A stretch of 64,000 nt of DNA from Tetrapyrgos nigripes (lineage: Eukaryota; Basidiomycota; Agaricomycetes; Agaricales; Campanellaceae). The translations under genes and the position numbers were made by a program. Location of the stretch: NCBI GenBank assembly GCA_013368315.1, contig JAACJM010000321.1, positions 18,168 to 82,167 on the forward strand. Direction: 5' to 3'. Each line of letters starts with the position of its first letter. Positions within the stretch are counted from its first letter, which is position 1. Under the pieces are notes generated by a model, which searched no databases, was not told where the DNA came from, and saw only the letters and a program-made list of their open reading frames with translations. Shown here piece by piece: positions 1 to 12,200 of this stretch.

Positions 1-150
1 AATTCTGGTGGCGGAGACGAAGAGTCAAAGACAACGAGGACGTCATCTCCCACGATTCGCTGCACGAGGGTGAGGACCGACTCGGACAACGCCAACGAAA
101 TTAGGAATGTACATATACTATTATTCAAGAATGCTCTTTGTAGATATATG
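1..150 (+). other. open reading frame running in from the left edge
   Basis: Frame 1 is open from the first base to a TAA at 148-150 (about 49 codons, rich in Asp, Arg, Ser and Thr). It could be the 3' end of a gene that starts outside the window. Composition and openness are the only evidence, and no family is recognised. It would converge with the minus-strand lectin gene that ends at 231. Confidence 0.2.
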
Positions 151-230
151 TAAGGTAGATGATCCTTAAAAACCAGAAAAATGTCAACCAAAGTTCAAGA
201 GTAAAAAAGGTCCGATTTCCATCCCTGAGC

Positions 231-2010
231 TTAGAAAGACTCAAGCCTTCTCTTCGCGAATGTGTCCCTCCTTGCGTTTGCAGGAGTAACGCTAACAGTG
301 GGCAGGGCGACACAGTTGGATGACTTGGCAGGGGAATGAGCAGATGGTGTGGGTTTGACGCCTTGGAACCAGGTAGAAGTACCGTAGACACCCATGGGTT
401 CACTGATAGAGAAGAGTGAAACGAAAAAGGAGGTTAGCAAGACAAGCGTCAGCGGTCATGGAACTGGAAACGCACTCATCGTCAGCATCGCAGTTCTCAA
501 AGACACCGGCATCATAGTTGGCAGGCATATTCTACATGAAAAAAAAGGGAAAGTCAGTGGGGAACCAAACGATGAAGAATCAAGCCAACGCACCCAGAAG
601 CAGCCCATGACATCGTAGATGTGCTGGCAGTTCCTGGCGGCATTAGGACCAACACAAGCACGGAAGCAGAACTCGGTCTCGGAGATGAAGGAAGTCCACT
701 CATGGTATTGGAGACTATTGCCAAAAGTGTTACCGAAAACGAGACCACCAACTAAGAGAAGATGCACTAGTCAGACAGAGCATAATGAAGAAAGGCTTAA
801 AAACTCACTAGGGTTACCATTGCCATCAGCACCATGAGGGTCAAGCTCTCCACCAGCATCTCCACTAGGAATGTTTATCTTCGTGAAGTCGCCTACACCA
901 GTGACCTGGACGTAATCGGGGGTCTTGACGAAGTGAACTCCCTTCAAGGTTCCGTTAGGAATGGTGCGAGTTCCACGGCCAGACCTGGTACACCAAGCAA
1001 CTTCTTCACGCTCGGTATCACCGATAGCTCCAACTGAGGGCTAAATAGTCCGAGTGAGTAAGATGCAACAATTGCGAGAGCTTGGACTCACAGGAGCCCA
1101 GAGACAGAAGTCATCTGCAGAACTGTGAAAGGGGAAAAATAGCACTATGTAGTCAATATCCAGAAAGACGAAGACCCGGCGCGAAGAACACCCACTTAAT
1201 CCAAGCTGTCTGACAATTCGAACTCTGACTGTTGCTAGTTCCACAGCTATTCGTTCCGAATTGGCCGTTCTCAGACGTGTTAGGAAGACCATTGGCCATG
1301 TAACCGGTATTCCAAATTTGATTGGGGTTGGTGTTGGAGCAATCCCAGAGTTGGATCTACATCAGGGTATAGTCAGGACAAGGAACACAAAGAGGACGAT
1401 GTTAACGCACGGGATTCCCATTACCAGTATTTCCGTCAGGCAAATCCATACATTTTCCATGGTTAGTCCAAGAGAGGTGGTAATCGCCCTAGTTGCACGA
1501 AGCAAGTTGGAACTGTCAGTCAGCACATTCGCCTGCGAGCAAGCACCGAGTACGCACCGTGTAAAAGAAGTTCTGATTAGGATTGCCGCCGGTACTGCAA
1601 GTCCAAATCTGCAATTTAACTCCATTAACGTTTTGTCCATCCTTGACGTCGAGACATTTGTTGTCGAAAACTTTGATAGCACCGTTATTGTTGGTGAACG
1701 TCCATTTCTGAGCGTCAGAGCCGGTACAGGTTTGGATGGTGACGGTAGCACCGTCAGAGTTGGAGGAGGCCGTCAAACATTTGCCTGCGAATGGATCATA
1801 CACTTTGAGTCATCCGAAAAACGGGGCGCAGAAAAAGGGTGCTCACCGGCGTTCAGGCCAGGCTCAAGGAGAAGCTGACCAGTATAGCTGGATAGCTCGT
1901 CAGTAAAGGGGTAATGAAGACCAACGAGATTCCAATGCCTACGCTGGGATCTGAGCTTTGGCGACAGCAGCGAGGAACGCTGCAACGAAAATAGCTCGTG
2001 TAGAAGGCAT
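231..2010 (-). CDS. secreted ricin-B-type lectin protein ('macrofage activating glycoprotein' family), copy 1
   Basis: Starts at ATG 2008-2010 with a signal peptide (MPSTRAIFVAAFLAAVAKAQ) and ends at the stop at 231-233. Introns I can read include 1888-1942, 1785-1846, one starting at 1557, and further short ones before 830, 760, 540 and 440. The N-terminal half is a ricin-B/CBM13-like beta-trefoil: a KCLTASSNSDG start, QKWTF and QNFFY repeats, a second NHGKCMDL repeat, and a third with QLWDCSNTNPNQIW. The C-terminal half (VGGLVFGNTFGNSLQYHEW, FCFRACVGPNAARNC, NMPANYDAGVFENC, PMGVYGTSTW) is the cysteine-containing region I know from basidiomycete proteins labelled macrofage activating glycoprotein. 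The inferred role is carbohydrate binding outside the cell or at the wall; the real function is unknown. All exon frames join, so this copy looks functional. It is duplicated in tandem at 3758-5559. Confidence 0.82.
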
Positions 2011-2110
2011 GTTGAGCGGGTAGAATTAAGGAGTGTGGGCGTGGATTGGGTTGAAGGAATGTGAGGTGTGGGTCAAGAAGGCCCTTAACCCACCGCGTGT
2101 TGATCCAAGG

Positions 2111-2120
2111 GTTATATACA
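2111..2120 (-). promoter_or_regulatory. probable TATA box of the lectin gene
   Basis: On the minus strand TATATAAC lies about 100 bp upstream of the ATG at 2010, which fits a TATA box with a short 5' leader. The decaying tandem copy shows no equally clear TATA at the same distance. Confidence 0.4.
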
Positions 2121-3757
2121 GACCAAAAAGTCCTTCGGCTCTACATTTTGCATTTGATGCTTCAACTTCTGACGTAAGCTTTTTTTGGACGGCATTATGA
2201 TCCTGATATTGATCCGTCCTGGATCAAGGATGGCAGACCTCCTATACCCTCTATTTTTATCGAAAGATCGAAGAACACAGTAAAATCAGCGAAATAAAGG
2301 TCAAAGAGATACTACAAGGCTTACCCTCATGCTCTAGAGCGAGCAACGGGCGGACCACTAACGGACGCACTGAATCGCACCGCTCAGGGCTGGTCGAATG
2401 TATATGGCTAGACTGCCATCTTTTTGACATTTCGGCGTTCGCACAATGTGTTGCTTTTCCGATTTCATATTTCAGTGGACATCAGGTGGTCGAGGGGTGG
2501 TCGAGGGTAATCGGAAAAGTCCACCCCAGAATGGCGGCATCAAGTACTGAAACAATGCTGAAACACACAGTCTACCGAAGGCTTCTCTTCAATGCCTGAA
2601 GGGATTTAACGAAGACGGATAGTGTGGCAATGGAATCATAATTTGTGGATGAGTGGTTTATTTGACGAGTAGGCAGATAGTAAAAGGGCCAAATCAAGCA
2701 AGCCTTCATTGTCTACCGTGAAAGGTAAATGATATATAGTTGGTAGACCGTAACGGCAATCCGTCAGACAGAGACCTCCGAAATGGCGAAGGATGGCACA
2801 CCTTCAAAAAGCTTTTGCCATCAGTAGTACACCTGACTCTTTCCGCATAGACTTCGAGAAGCTCATTCGCCTGATACTTCGCCACGGCTTCACAACCAAT
2901 GCCCAGAACCAATCTTGGCCTTGAGTGAAAACTAGTCCCATGTCGTATACTTCTCCTCCAGGTCTTTGTTGATGCCCTGGACAAAAGTATAATTACTACT
3001 AGTAGCGGTCGCAAAGCAAAACGACATCACGCACCTTGAGTTCCAGGCTTCCAGCAGACGTGGTCACATTTTGCTTCTTTACGTCGCCCTTGTCGTCTCA
3101 GATACAACAATAGACCAGTTGGATGATGTTGGTACCTAGGTTGGTTTGTGATTGGTTGGCTACGGAAAAGCAGTCAACGAGTTTTGAGATCAAATGGGCG
3201 ATTACGCACTCATAATAGGCTCTATGCCTCTCAATGAAACTGACATTGCAGTATAAGAGAAATAACAGTATCTACGAGGCCGGAAAGAGACTCGGAATTG
3301 TCGTAATCGTTATTCTGTTGGTGGAAGCTTCAAGCTGTCCGGGTCATTTTGCACAGTTTTTGGTACAGTTGTTCGAGAGCTTTGTGTGTTAACCAGACTC
3401 TTGATACTAAGAATCGCAGAAATGCTGTCGAGATGATGGAAGCTTAGACTCAGAGTAAGATCTATCCCACGCTCCTCAACGTAGTAGTACGCGCCGTGTA
3501 CTGTACAACTACAACCTCTGTCAAGTTGGGACGAGTGATATTATATCTATGTCTACTGTCGACCGACACGATCAAAAGATGTTCCTCTATTTGTAAGTGG
3601 TATATGGTTCAGAGGAGCCAGGGGAAAAGCCAAAAATAAAAAAAAGTAAGAGAAAAAATCCTGGCAGGAGTAAAGGTCATTTTATACCCGACAAGCCAAC
3701 ACTACATCACGCATAACAGTCTAAACTTCCTCTTCTCTAATCTACTTTTCCTCCTCT
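2121..3757. other. intergenic region between the tandem lectin copies
   Basis: I see no convincing coding exon here. An open frame at 2706-3014 on the minus strand lacks family features. The stretch near 2640-2700 (GTGGTTTATTTGACGAG) has a close match near 6143-6165, upstream of the second lectin copy. The ancestral duplication therefore included about 600 bp of upstream DNA as well as the coding region. Confidence 0.5.
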
Positions 3758-5559
3758 CTACAGGGCGGATTCGTCCCTCCTTGCCTGTGCAGGGGTGACG
3801 CCGACAGTATGTAGGCTAACACAGTTCGATGATTTGGCAGGGGGGTGGGCAGCTGGTGTAGGGTTGACGCCTTGATACCAGGTGGAACTACCGTAGACGC
3901 CCATGGGTTCGCTGTAGGCGGATAGACAGTGAAAGAACGGAGAAAGAGAAAAAGTCAGCACGAAATATGAGAACAAACCCCTAGAAAACGCACTCATTAT
4001 CTGCTCACAGTTCTCAAAGACGCCGGCGTCGTAATTGGCAGGCATGTTCTGCACGACAAAAGTAAAAGCGAAATGGTCAGTCATCAATCAGTATTGTTAT
4101 GAGGGAAATCCAGCAGACGCACCCAGTAGCAACCCATCAGGTCGTAAATATGCTGACAATTCCTAGCAGCATTGGGACCAACACAAGCACGGAAGCAGAA
4201 CTCGGTGTCAGAGATGAAAGACGTCCATTCATGGTATTGGAGAGCATTGCCGAAGGTGTTACCGAAGATGAGACCACCGACTGCGAAGAGCAGGAAAAGA
4301 CAAAGCATTGTCAGTCAATCCGTAAAAACATAGCGAAGGGGCGAAAAGCGAAGGAGAAACTCACTAGGGTTACCTTTCCCATCAGCACCATGCGAGTCAA
4401 GCTCTCCTCCATCATCTCCACTAGGAATGTTTATCTTCGTGAAGTCGCCTACACCAGTGACCTGGACGTAATCAGGGGTCTTGACGAAGTGAACTCCTTT
4501 CAAGGTTCCGTTAGGAATGGCACGAGTTCCACGGCCAGACCTAGTGCACCACGCAACTTCTTCACGTTCAGTGTCGCCAATGTTTCCGACTGAGGGCTAA
4601 GCAGTCTAAATGAGTAAGATATGCCAGCGATTCTAGATAACCTAAATTCACAGGAGCCCAGAGACAGAAATCGTCCGCAGAGCTACCAGAGGACATCAAA
4701 ATTGGTTAGTTAGTATGTACTCAAAGAAGACGAGGCATGGACGCGGAAAACTCACTTAATCCAAACAGTCTGACATTTTGAGTCCTGACTATTGCTGGTA
4801 CCACAGTTGTTGATCCCAAATTGGCCATTTTGAGACGTGCTAGGGAGATTGTTGGCCATGTAACCGGTGTTCCAAACTTGGTTCGGGTCCGTGTTGGAGC
4901 AATCCAAGAGTGAGACCTACAGCAAGACGGAGTACAGTCAGAACTGTATTCACAACGAGAGGACATGTCACAGTAGCACGCACAGTATTTCAATCAGCAG
5001 TACTTCCATTAGTCAAATCCAAGCATTTTCCGTGATTAGTCCAAGCGAGGCGATAATCGTCCTGCTCGCGTATAGTACACAACGGTCAGCCAGCATACCA
5101 ATCTACGAATACCCGTAGAGTACTCACAGAGTACCAAAAGTTCTGGTTAGGATTGCCGTTGTTACTGCAAGTCCAAATTTGCAGACCAGCTCCATCCTTG
5201 ACGTCGAGACATTTGTTCTCAAAGACGTTAATAGACCCATGATTGTTGGTGAAGGTCCATTTTTGGGCATCAGTGCCGGTACAGGGTTGGATGGTAGCGG
5301 TAGCACCGTCAGAGTTGGAAGAGGCGGTCAGGCATTTACCTAGAGAAAAAAGTAGCACTTTTTTAGTACCGTGAAAGAGAGGGAAAAATATGGAAAGTAC
5401 TCACCGGCGTTCAGACCAGGTTCGAGGAGGAGCTGACCAATATATCTGGATAATTCTTCAGTAGAAAAAATCGATGAAAATTTTCAAGACGTACGCCGGA
5501 ACCTGAGCTTTGACCACAGTAGCAAGGAAGGCTGCAACGAACACTGCTCGTGAAGGCAT
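3758..5559 (-). pseudogene. decaying tandem copy of the ricin-B-lectin protein gene
   Basis: Tandem paralogue of the gene at 231-2010, offset by about 3.5 kb in the same orientation. It keeps the ATG at 5557-5559, a signal peptide (MPSRAVFVAAFLATVVKAQ), the trefoil repeats and the conserved C-terminal blocks FGNTFGNALQYHEW and FCFRACVGPNAARNC. Three lesions show on comparison. An in-frame TGA at 4994-4996 follows the NHGKCLDL repeat. The next repeat reads SLLDCSN where copy 1 has QLWDCSN, losing the Trp. The exon ending near 4000 is one base shorter than its counterpart (27 versus 28 bases from GAGAACTG to the GTGCG donor), which shifts the final exon out of frame. Unless splicing avoids these, no full-length protein is made. 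A sequencing error could explain one lesion but hardly all three. Confidence 0.7.
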
Positions 5560-6462
5560 TTGCGAGAGACGTAAACAGTGCGTGATTAGAATAAAGAAAG
5601 AGAGGTGTGGTTGAAAGACGGCTCTTGACAGTTGTATCTCTTCCTGACATCTACGGAGGCAATCGTCCACGGTGCATTTTACAAGATTCAATTTAGCAAC
5701 CACGTCGCTGAGAGGCGTTACAGCAATGCATCTGGGACTCCGCTGAGCATTCGGTTGCTTCCATCACATGTACTCCATGTTTCATCCATCTTCTGCTTAT
5801 ACGTTTGAGGCAAGGTCATGGCGACATTGATCGGGCTGGTCAGGGCAGGTGGAAGTCAGTCAAGAGGAACAAAGAGATGCCAGGAAGCGTACCCTCTGCA
5901 TGGCAGACCAACGGCACTTCTCAGCGCCGCGACTGGCGAGACACATTATGGTCGCTGAAGGTTGCTTGTAGACCCTCAGGCCAGTCACTGTTCTTGTATC
6001 ACCGCCACGAGACAAGTGCGTAACCACGACAGGCGGAGTAAAAGTCTTGCTTGTGGAGATAAGAATGAGCCGGTTTAGCAGTCTCCTTTGACAAGTCACA
6101 CGGTTAGGCAGTCCAACAATGACACACAAAGCATAATCTATAGAGAGGAGTGGTTTATTGGACGAGCGGACACATACAAATACGAATCCGGAGAGAAGTA
6201 GTCCCAGTAATAGATTTTACGATATACAGAGCGAAAGTAGTCCATGGGAGGCTCGACTGTGCTCTGGAAGGTAAGGAAAGTCGAGGAGCTGGAGGAAAAA
6301 AAGTGAACCGATCAGAAATTGCTCAATTAACGAAGAAAATGCCATAGACACACCTACAAGGAAGCACTTGTTTTCCACCATGAGCGCTACACATCACACT
6401 CTTTCGCCTAGAAGCATCTATACTCCAGCCTCGCCCTCACCCTCCGTCTGTCAATCCCGGGT
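5560..6462. other. intergenic region upstream of the second lectin copy
   Basis: No supported gene. It contains the 6143-6165 match to the upstream region of copy 1, so it is part of the tandem duplication. It also holds the 3' flank of the TOM-like gene. Confidence 0.5.
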
Positions 6463-6696
6463 TTAGGCAGGAATCAACATTTCGCCCCAATTCCTCACAA
6501 ATACGATCCCCGCCGTAAACAGTCCAATTCCCGTCACAAAGCTGATGTTTCCAGGCAGCTTTTCAGGAGCCCAAACTTCTTCACGCATAAACCTCGAGAA
6601 CGCTGATTCATCTGGGTCTGGGAGTTTGCCACGGAGCTGGGCATTTTTGGGGATGTAGGCTGGACCAGAGCCAGGAGGTGCGTTGCGGCGAGCCAT
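6463..6696 (-). CDS. small tail-anchored protein, probable mitochondrial TOM-complex subunit (Tom6-like)
   Basis: A 77-residue intronless ORF with ATG at 6694-6696. The N-terminus is hydrophilic and Pro-rich. One hydrophobic segment near the C-terminus (about residues 50-68, around FVTGIGLFTAGIVFVRNWG) is followed by the short tail EMLIPA. A single C-terminal membrane helix with a W-G-E/D-L-hydrophobic-P ending is what I know from fungal Tom6-type small subunits of the outer-membrane translocase, which stabilise the Tom40 pore. The assignment rests on size, topology and the tail motif. Another small mitochondrial membrane protein is possible. Confidence 0.5.
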   Translation of the reverse strand: MARRNAPPGSGPAYIPKNAQLRGKLPDPDESAFSRFMREEVWAPEKLPGNISFVTGIGLFTAGIVFVRNWGEMLIPA

Positions 6697-7136
6697 TAGC
6701 GGTATTTAGTTGAATATAAGCGTAAAGGTAGGATTTTTGGAAGAGATTGGAGCTTTTAGAGTGGGTAGACGATGACTCTAGTGAGGATACGAGTCAGTCC
6801 AGGTGGTGGATGACAACAGCAAAAAAATTGCAACGTCTGATAGTCTGTTTGGCGTGAGCTTTAAGAACAAACAATGACGAGATTGCTCCGGTTCCGCCAC
6901 GAACTCGAACTCTGCTTATCACTGCAAACATTGCTCTTACTTGTATTATAATTAATCATGCACCCTATGCCTCTCATCAATATCAAGTAATACGAAGCCT
7001 CAGGCGAGAGTCGTCGCACTTTGCAAGTTGGAGAAATAAGCATACGAATATTCCATAATCCACTAAAAGTTTGAAATACTAGTCCCTCGTCGCTTCCTCC
7101 TCTTTCACTGTCTATCACCGACCTCGTCTGTGTTTA
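6697..7136. other. intergenic region
   Basis: No supported gene. It probably holds the promoter of the TOM-like gene (read leftward) and the 3' flank of the gene ending at 7137. Confidence 0.4.
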
Positions 7137-8370
7137 CTATTTCTCCATCCTGCTGGTTAGTGTCCTCAAGTTGCGCTCTTCCATCCTGCTGATTAGTATC
7201 CTCAAGTAGCACTCCGAGTCGTTCAGTGCTTCAACCTCGCGGTGCAGCTGCCTTGACTTGAGATACATCAGCCTTATGAGCTCGGTAGTCGCCCAATCTT
7301 CTTCGTATTCGGCAAGGAAATGGAATTTTTTCTTTGCCTGTCAAAGAAAGAAATGATCATTTATCACCCTCTACAAGGATACTACGATTCGTTGCCACTT
7401 ACCTCTTCCCTGACCGACTCCAAATTGGCAAAATGTTGCTGCGTGTAAGGCTTGTCGATGTCTAACTGTTTCTCGATCAACATATAGATATGCTTCTAAG
7501 CGTTTCAGTCAGCTCAAAGAACGCCTAGTCAATAGAAAGGTAAATAGAAAAGCACGACATACCTTGACCGCTTGACGTCGATCACCCGGCCAACCTAGCA
7601 TGGCTTTTCCTCCTCGTCTTGGTCTTCCGGCCTCTCCAGCAGGTTTTCTGATTTTTCCTTCCTCGTTTCGCCGGCTCGCCAACTCAAACGCTGGATCTAT
7701 GCCGACAGTCGTCGTAACCCTGGCTGTGACCGTTGCCCTAGGTGCCATTGAACAACCTAGACTACCTAAAGTCATGTGTGAAATCGTTGGTGGGCTAGAT
7801 CTTGACGACTCGATTCTGAGTGGCACGCGGTCAGAATAGTCATGGGAGTCCAATGGCTGTCCTGGAGTAGGTATAACGTCTATACCACCCCTGGTTGGTC
7901 TTTTCACGGTGACGTCGACATCGCATGCAGGAGTCGAATTCGAAGAGCCGCGGTCATCGACGTTGTTTCTAACGGGTGTCGTAGATGGTCAATTGGTCCA
8001 GAGTCCGAGTGGTGAACAAAGAAATTGACTAAATATCCACGACCACGCGGAAAGGTGTATCCGTAGCACCCTGATGGTCTCGAGACTCGTATACCACAGT
8101 ATTCGAAAGAGTGGAGGATGTTTCATTGAGTCGAAATCTGATAGATGTAGCGGTGCTGTATGGCTCTGTGGCCGAAGTGGGGGTGCGAGTACTACGTTCA
8201 GGACCCGTACAGCTCGTGGTCTGAGGTGTGTTCGTCAAATAGCGTTGAATGAAGTCGGGCAGGAAGTTCATTGTTGAAGATATGGCGGACGTGTCGTTAG
8301 GCTCAGTGGTGGGCGTACAGGGAAAACGAAAGTGTAAGAGTGGTAGGACTTGGGGACGACCGAAGAACAT
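7137..8370 (-). CDS. unidentified protein with Thr/Ser-rich N-terminus and helical C-terminus
   Basis: ATG at 8368-8370. The first exon (MFFGRPQVLPLLHF...) is open to about 8033. A long middle exon spans roughly 7960-7563. Two well-formed introns follow: 7496-7562, joining RRQAVK to KHIYMLIEKQLDIDKPYTQQ, and 7338-7402, joining LESVREE to AKKKFHFLAEYEEDW. The frame ends at TAG 7137-7139. The C-terminal ~90 residues are helical and charged and finish in a 12-residue tandem duplication (LRILISRMEERN / LRTLTSRMEK, a 36 bp repeat). I do not recognise the family. The junction between the first and middle exons could not be resolved in frame, so the gene may be mis-modelled or damaged there. It lies only ~120 bp downstream of the F-box gene stop. 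Confidence 0.5.
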
Positions 8371-9033
8371 CCTGGTATTTGAGTGTTTGCGAAAGTAAAA
8401 GTCAAAGAAATCTAGATGGGTAAGTTGAAGACAAAGGAGCCTATGTGATTTAGGAAGTTTTCCCAGCGTTGGTGATCTGCACTCGTGTCACTAGACTTCT
8501 TTGGCACAGATGAACAAGAAATCATATGTAAATAGGTGTACTTGAAGCAAAAAAGTAGAGTTAGAGTTACAACATAGTAGGAAGTACCGCCTTCTTTGAA
8601 TGGTGCATAGTAGTCGTACAAGTCATCACCGCTTACTCGAAACCAATCTGATGAACGAATATTCTGGTGGTGGGCTCCAGCTAGGCCAGCCCGAGAAAGA
8701 AACTGTTCTTCCGGTTCCTGATGTAGGAACTGATGCACCCCACCAACAGCACCTGCGCTGTGCTCTGTCCTTAATCTTGCTACCTCCGGATGCCTCGCCA
8801 TGTCCCTGAGCAATCCCACCATCCGTAATCGGATAATCATCAGAGAAGTTGTCCTTTGACTTCCTGAAAGCAATCTCTTCTTCGGTCATGAAGGCTGGAT
8901 CAGGTCTTCCGTCTGTGTTGTCGACGTAGAAGTCGTCGGTCGCCTCCAGTCCAGAGTCCGTTTCATCCAGAAACACGGGCTCTAGATCAACCAATGGTCT
9001 TTTAAATTGGGCTTTTAGCTTTGATTCAGTGTG

Positions 9034-9038
9034 GAGGT
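9034..9038. repeat. target-site duplication, left copy (GAGGT)
   Basis: It matches 14079-14083 exactly. A 5 bp duplication is the usual copia integrase signature and fixes the element boundaries. Confidence 0.9.
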
Positions 9039-9274
9039 TAATAGACTTAGGTTGTCTTAGCGAATAGTCTTAGTGAGAGTCACAAAGTGGGGGGTAAGAG
9101 CGTGCGAACGTATCTCGCTTGACTCTCAAGTATATATCATTAATCAAAGTAGTATAACAATATAAATAGTCTAAGTATATCCGTATGATCATTTGACCGT
9201 ATGTCCGCAGTACCTGATTGATTGCCGTATGCGTAGTAGCTTAGTAATATGATCGTTATCATTAAATTCCAACA
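9039..9274 (-). repeat. copia 3' LTR (236 bp)
   Basis: Identical to 13843-14078. On the minus strand it starts TGTTGGAATTTAATG and ends CTATTA, so the termini are TG...TA rather than TG...CA. Confidence 0.93.
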
Positions 9275-9290
9275 CTCCCCTTCAAGCGGA
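9275..9290 (-). promoter_or_regulatory. copia polypurine tract
   Basis: On the minus strand GAAGGGGAG directly abuts the 3' LTR start TGTTGG, the position expected of the primer for plus-strand DNA synthesis. Confidence 0.75.
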
Positions 9291-12200
9291 TATCCCTAGT
9301 AATCGGGAGAAACGCTTGATCTTATCAGCGGAGAGAGCTTTCGTAAGTATATCCGCAAGTTGATCATTAGTTGACACATGTTTAACTCGTATGTATCGTT
9401 GATGTATCCGATCAGTAAGGAAGTTTTTACGGATATTGAAATGCTTAGTTCTCTGAGTATGTTGTTCTTCAGGAGCACGTATAATTGCCAAAGTAGATGC
9501 ACTATCTGAGTTGATAAGTACTGGCTCCTGTTCGGCATTTAGAATTTCTTCTATAAAACCTTTCAAATAAATAGCTTCTTGTGAGGCATATGCGAGTGCG
9601 CAAAGTTCAGCCTCAGTAACTGATAAAGTTACCAGTGTGCCTCGCTTACTTGACCAAGAAATAAGCGATTCAGCAAATTTGAATGCATAGCCCATGATTG
9701 GTTTATTGCCATACGTGGACATACCATCAGAGTCGGCAAATCCATAAGTAGAAGTAATAGTAGGGCTCCCTAGGTTGAGCCAGTAATCGCAAGTTCCTTT
9801 TAGATAAAGATAGCATTGTTTAGCTGCAGCGTAATGCTCTTCACCTGGATCATTAAGGTATCTTGCTAGTTGACCAGTACAATATGTAATATCTGGCCTA
9901 GTGCAGTCAGCGACATATCGTAAACCACCGACTAGTGACATATAGTGTTTAATAGCAGCAGCGTCCCGTTGCAGTTCACTCCCAGGTCTAGGGCTAAGAT
10001 TTTGCCCGGGTAGCATAGGTGTACGGCGTGCATGTAATTGGTCAAAATTGTATCGTTTGAGAATATTCTCAATGTAATGTTTCTGACGGAGTTTAATAGT
10101 ATGATTATTCCTATCTCGTTGAATCTCCATACCGAGAATCCAGTGGATTTCTCCACCGTCAGTGACTTGGACGTGTCCACTAAGTGCAGTAACAAAAGCT
10201 TGTGCAGTAGCTTTGTTGATAGTACATAAAGTAATGTCATCGACGTGACAAGATAGTATTAAAATGAGTTTATTCTCATGATATCGGTAGAATACCGCAT
10301 TATCGTAAGTAGACTTCTTAAGTCCTAGTAACTTTATGAGAATATTGCATAATTTTTCATACCATCGACGACCAGCTTGTTTCAACCCATATAGAGTCTT
10401 TCTGAGTTTAAGTACGTAGCCTTCAGGTAAGTTAGGTAGTAAATTACCCGGAGGTGGACGAAGGTATAATGTTTCCTCGTCAGTAACGTTTCCGTAAAGA
10501 TAGGCAGATTTAATATCAATCTGAGTAGTTTCATAGTCTAATGAAGCTGCAAGAGCAAGTATAAAACGTGTACTGCTCATGCGTGCTACAGGGGCAAAGA
10601 TATCATTTGCGTAGTAATCAATGCCTTCTTGTTGACTAAAGCCTTGTGCTACTAGTCTAGATTTCAATTTGGTCTGTTTGCCAAGTTCGTACTTAGTTTT
10701 GTAGACAAATCTGGAACCAATGATATTCGCATCAGCAGGAGGTTTGACGTATTCCCAGGTTCCTAGACTTTCTAGAGATTCTATCTCAGTTTTCATGGAA
10801 TCAAACCATGCGTCACGTTGTGGATGATTGAGTACATCCTTGAATGAAATTGGATCGCCAACGTTATCAGCGTAGTAAACATTGAATTCTGTTAAGAAGA
10901 AAGCAATGTTTTGTTCAACTTCATCGTAAAGTAAACCTCTGGCTTCTTGGATCCTTTTTGATCGTCTTGGGCCATCAGGTTGTTTAGTTTCGTCTTCGTC
11001 GACATCCATTGGTTCAGGTTCGTGTTCCTGAGAAGTTGGAGTTTCAGTTGTATTTTCTTCTGTAGTTTCTAATGGTTCTTGATTTTTGTTTTGTAACTCC
11101 CCTTCAACTTGCGATTTGGACGTTAAGAATTGCAAGTTGCGTTCTACATTCACTTTAGTACCAAAGTAGACATAATGGCCTTTTGAATGATCGTCAAAGC
11201 CTAACCAAACTCCACGTTTTCCTTTAGGAGTTAGTTTACTAGTTCTTGCTTCGTCATATACAATGCAAGGTGTACCAAAGCTATGTAGATTGTCTAAGTT
11301 TGCGTTAACACCATAACGTTTAAAATAGGGAGTTTGCATTTTTAATGCAGTTTTCGGAGATCTATTAAGTATGTACATAGTATAAAGTCCTGCATGCCAC
11401 CATAAACGATTAGGTAGTTTTCCAGTATGCAGATTAACACGAATACCATTCATGATATGTTGATGTATGTTTTCAGCAACTCCGTTTTGCTGAGGCGTGT
11501 CATGAACTGTATAACGTGCAATTGTACCTTGTGCTTTCAGGTAGTTTTTGAATGCACCCGAAGTAAATACGGCATCGTTGTCTGATTGTAGAATTTTAAC
11601 TTTGATACCATATTGCGTAAATAGTTCAGTAGTAAATGTAACCCATTGGGTATAGGCTTCGTCTTTTGTTTTAAGTGGAGATAATATTAACCAACGTGTA
11701 CAGTCGTCGACGATGGTTAACCAGTATTTGTAGCCTTCGATAGAGGCAGTTCGTAATGGACCAAATATATCAATATGAAAATGGTCTCCGAAGTTTTCTG
11801 CTAATTCTGAAGTACGTTGTTTCGGAACAGAAAGTCTGTGTATATTATTGATGATGCAGTCTTCGCATTGAGTTTCTGTCCAATCATCAATAATGATTGT
11901 AATAATAGATTTATCTGTTTTTAGTAATGTTTTTAGATTTGTATAACTCATATGACCAATTTGTTTGTGAAGTTCGTATAAACTTAAAGTAGCAACGTTA
12001 TCACTCAATTTTTTAGTTGTGATGGAGTAAAGTTTGGCGCTCTCGTGTATAACGCCAATGAAATTGTCCTTATCATTCCGTATTATACATAAATGATCAT
12101 GAAAAGTAAAAGTATAGTCCGCTTTTTGTGAAATACTGATTAAAGTAAACGGAAGTTTTGAGTTATAGTATACATTTTTAAGAGTGATCGATGAAGACTC

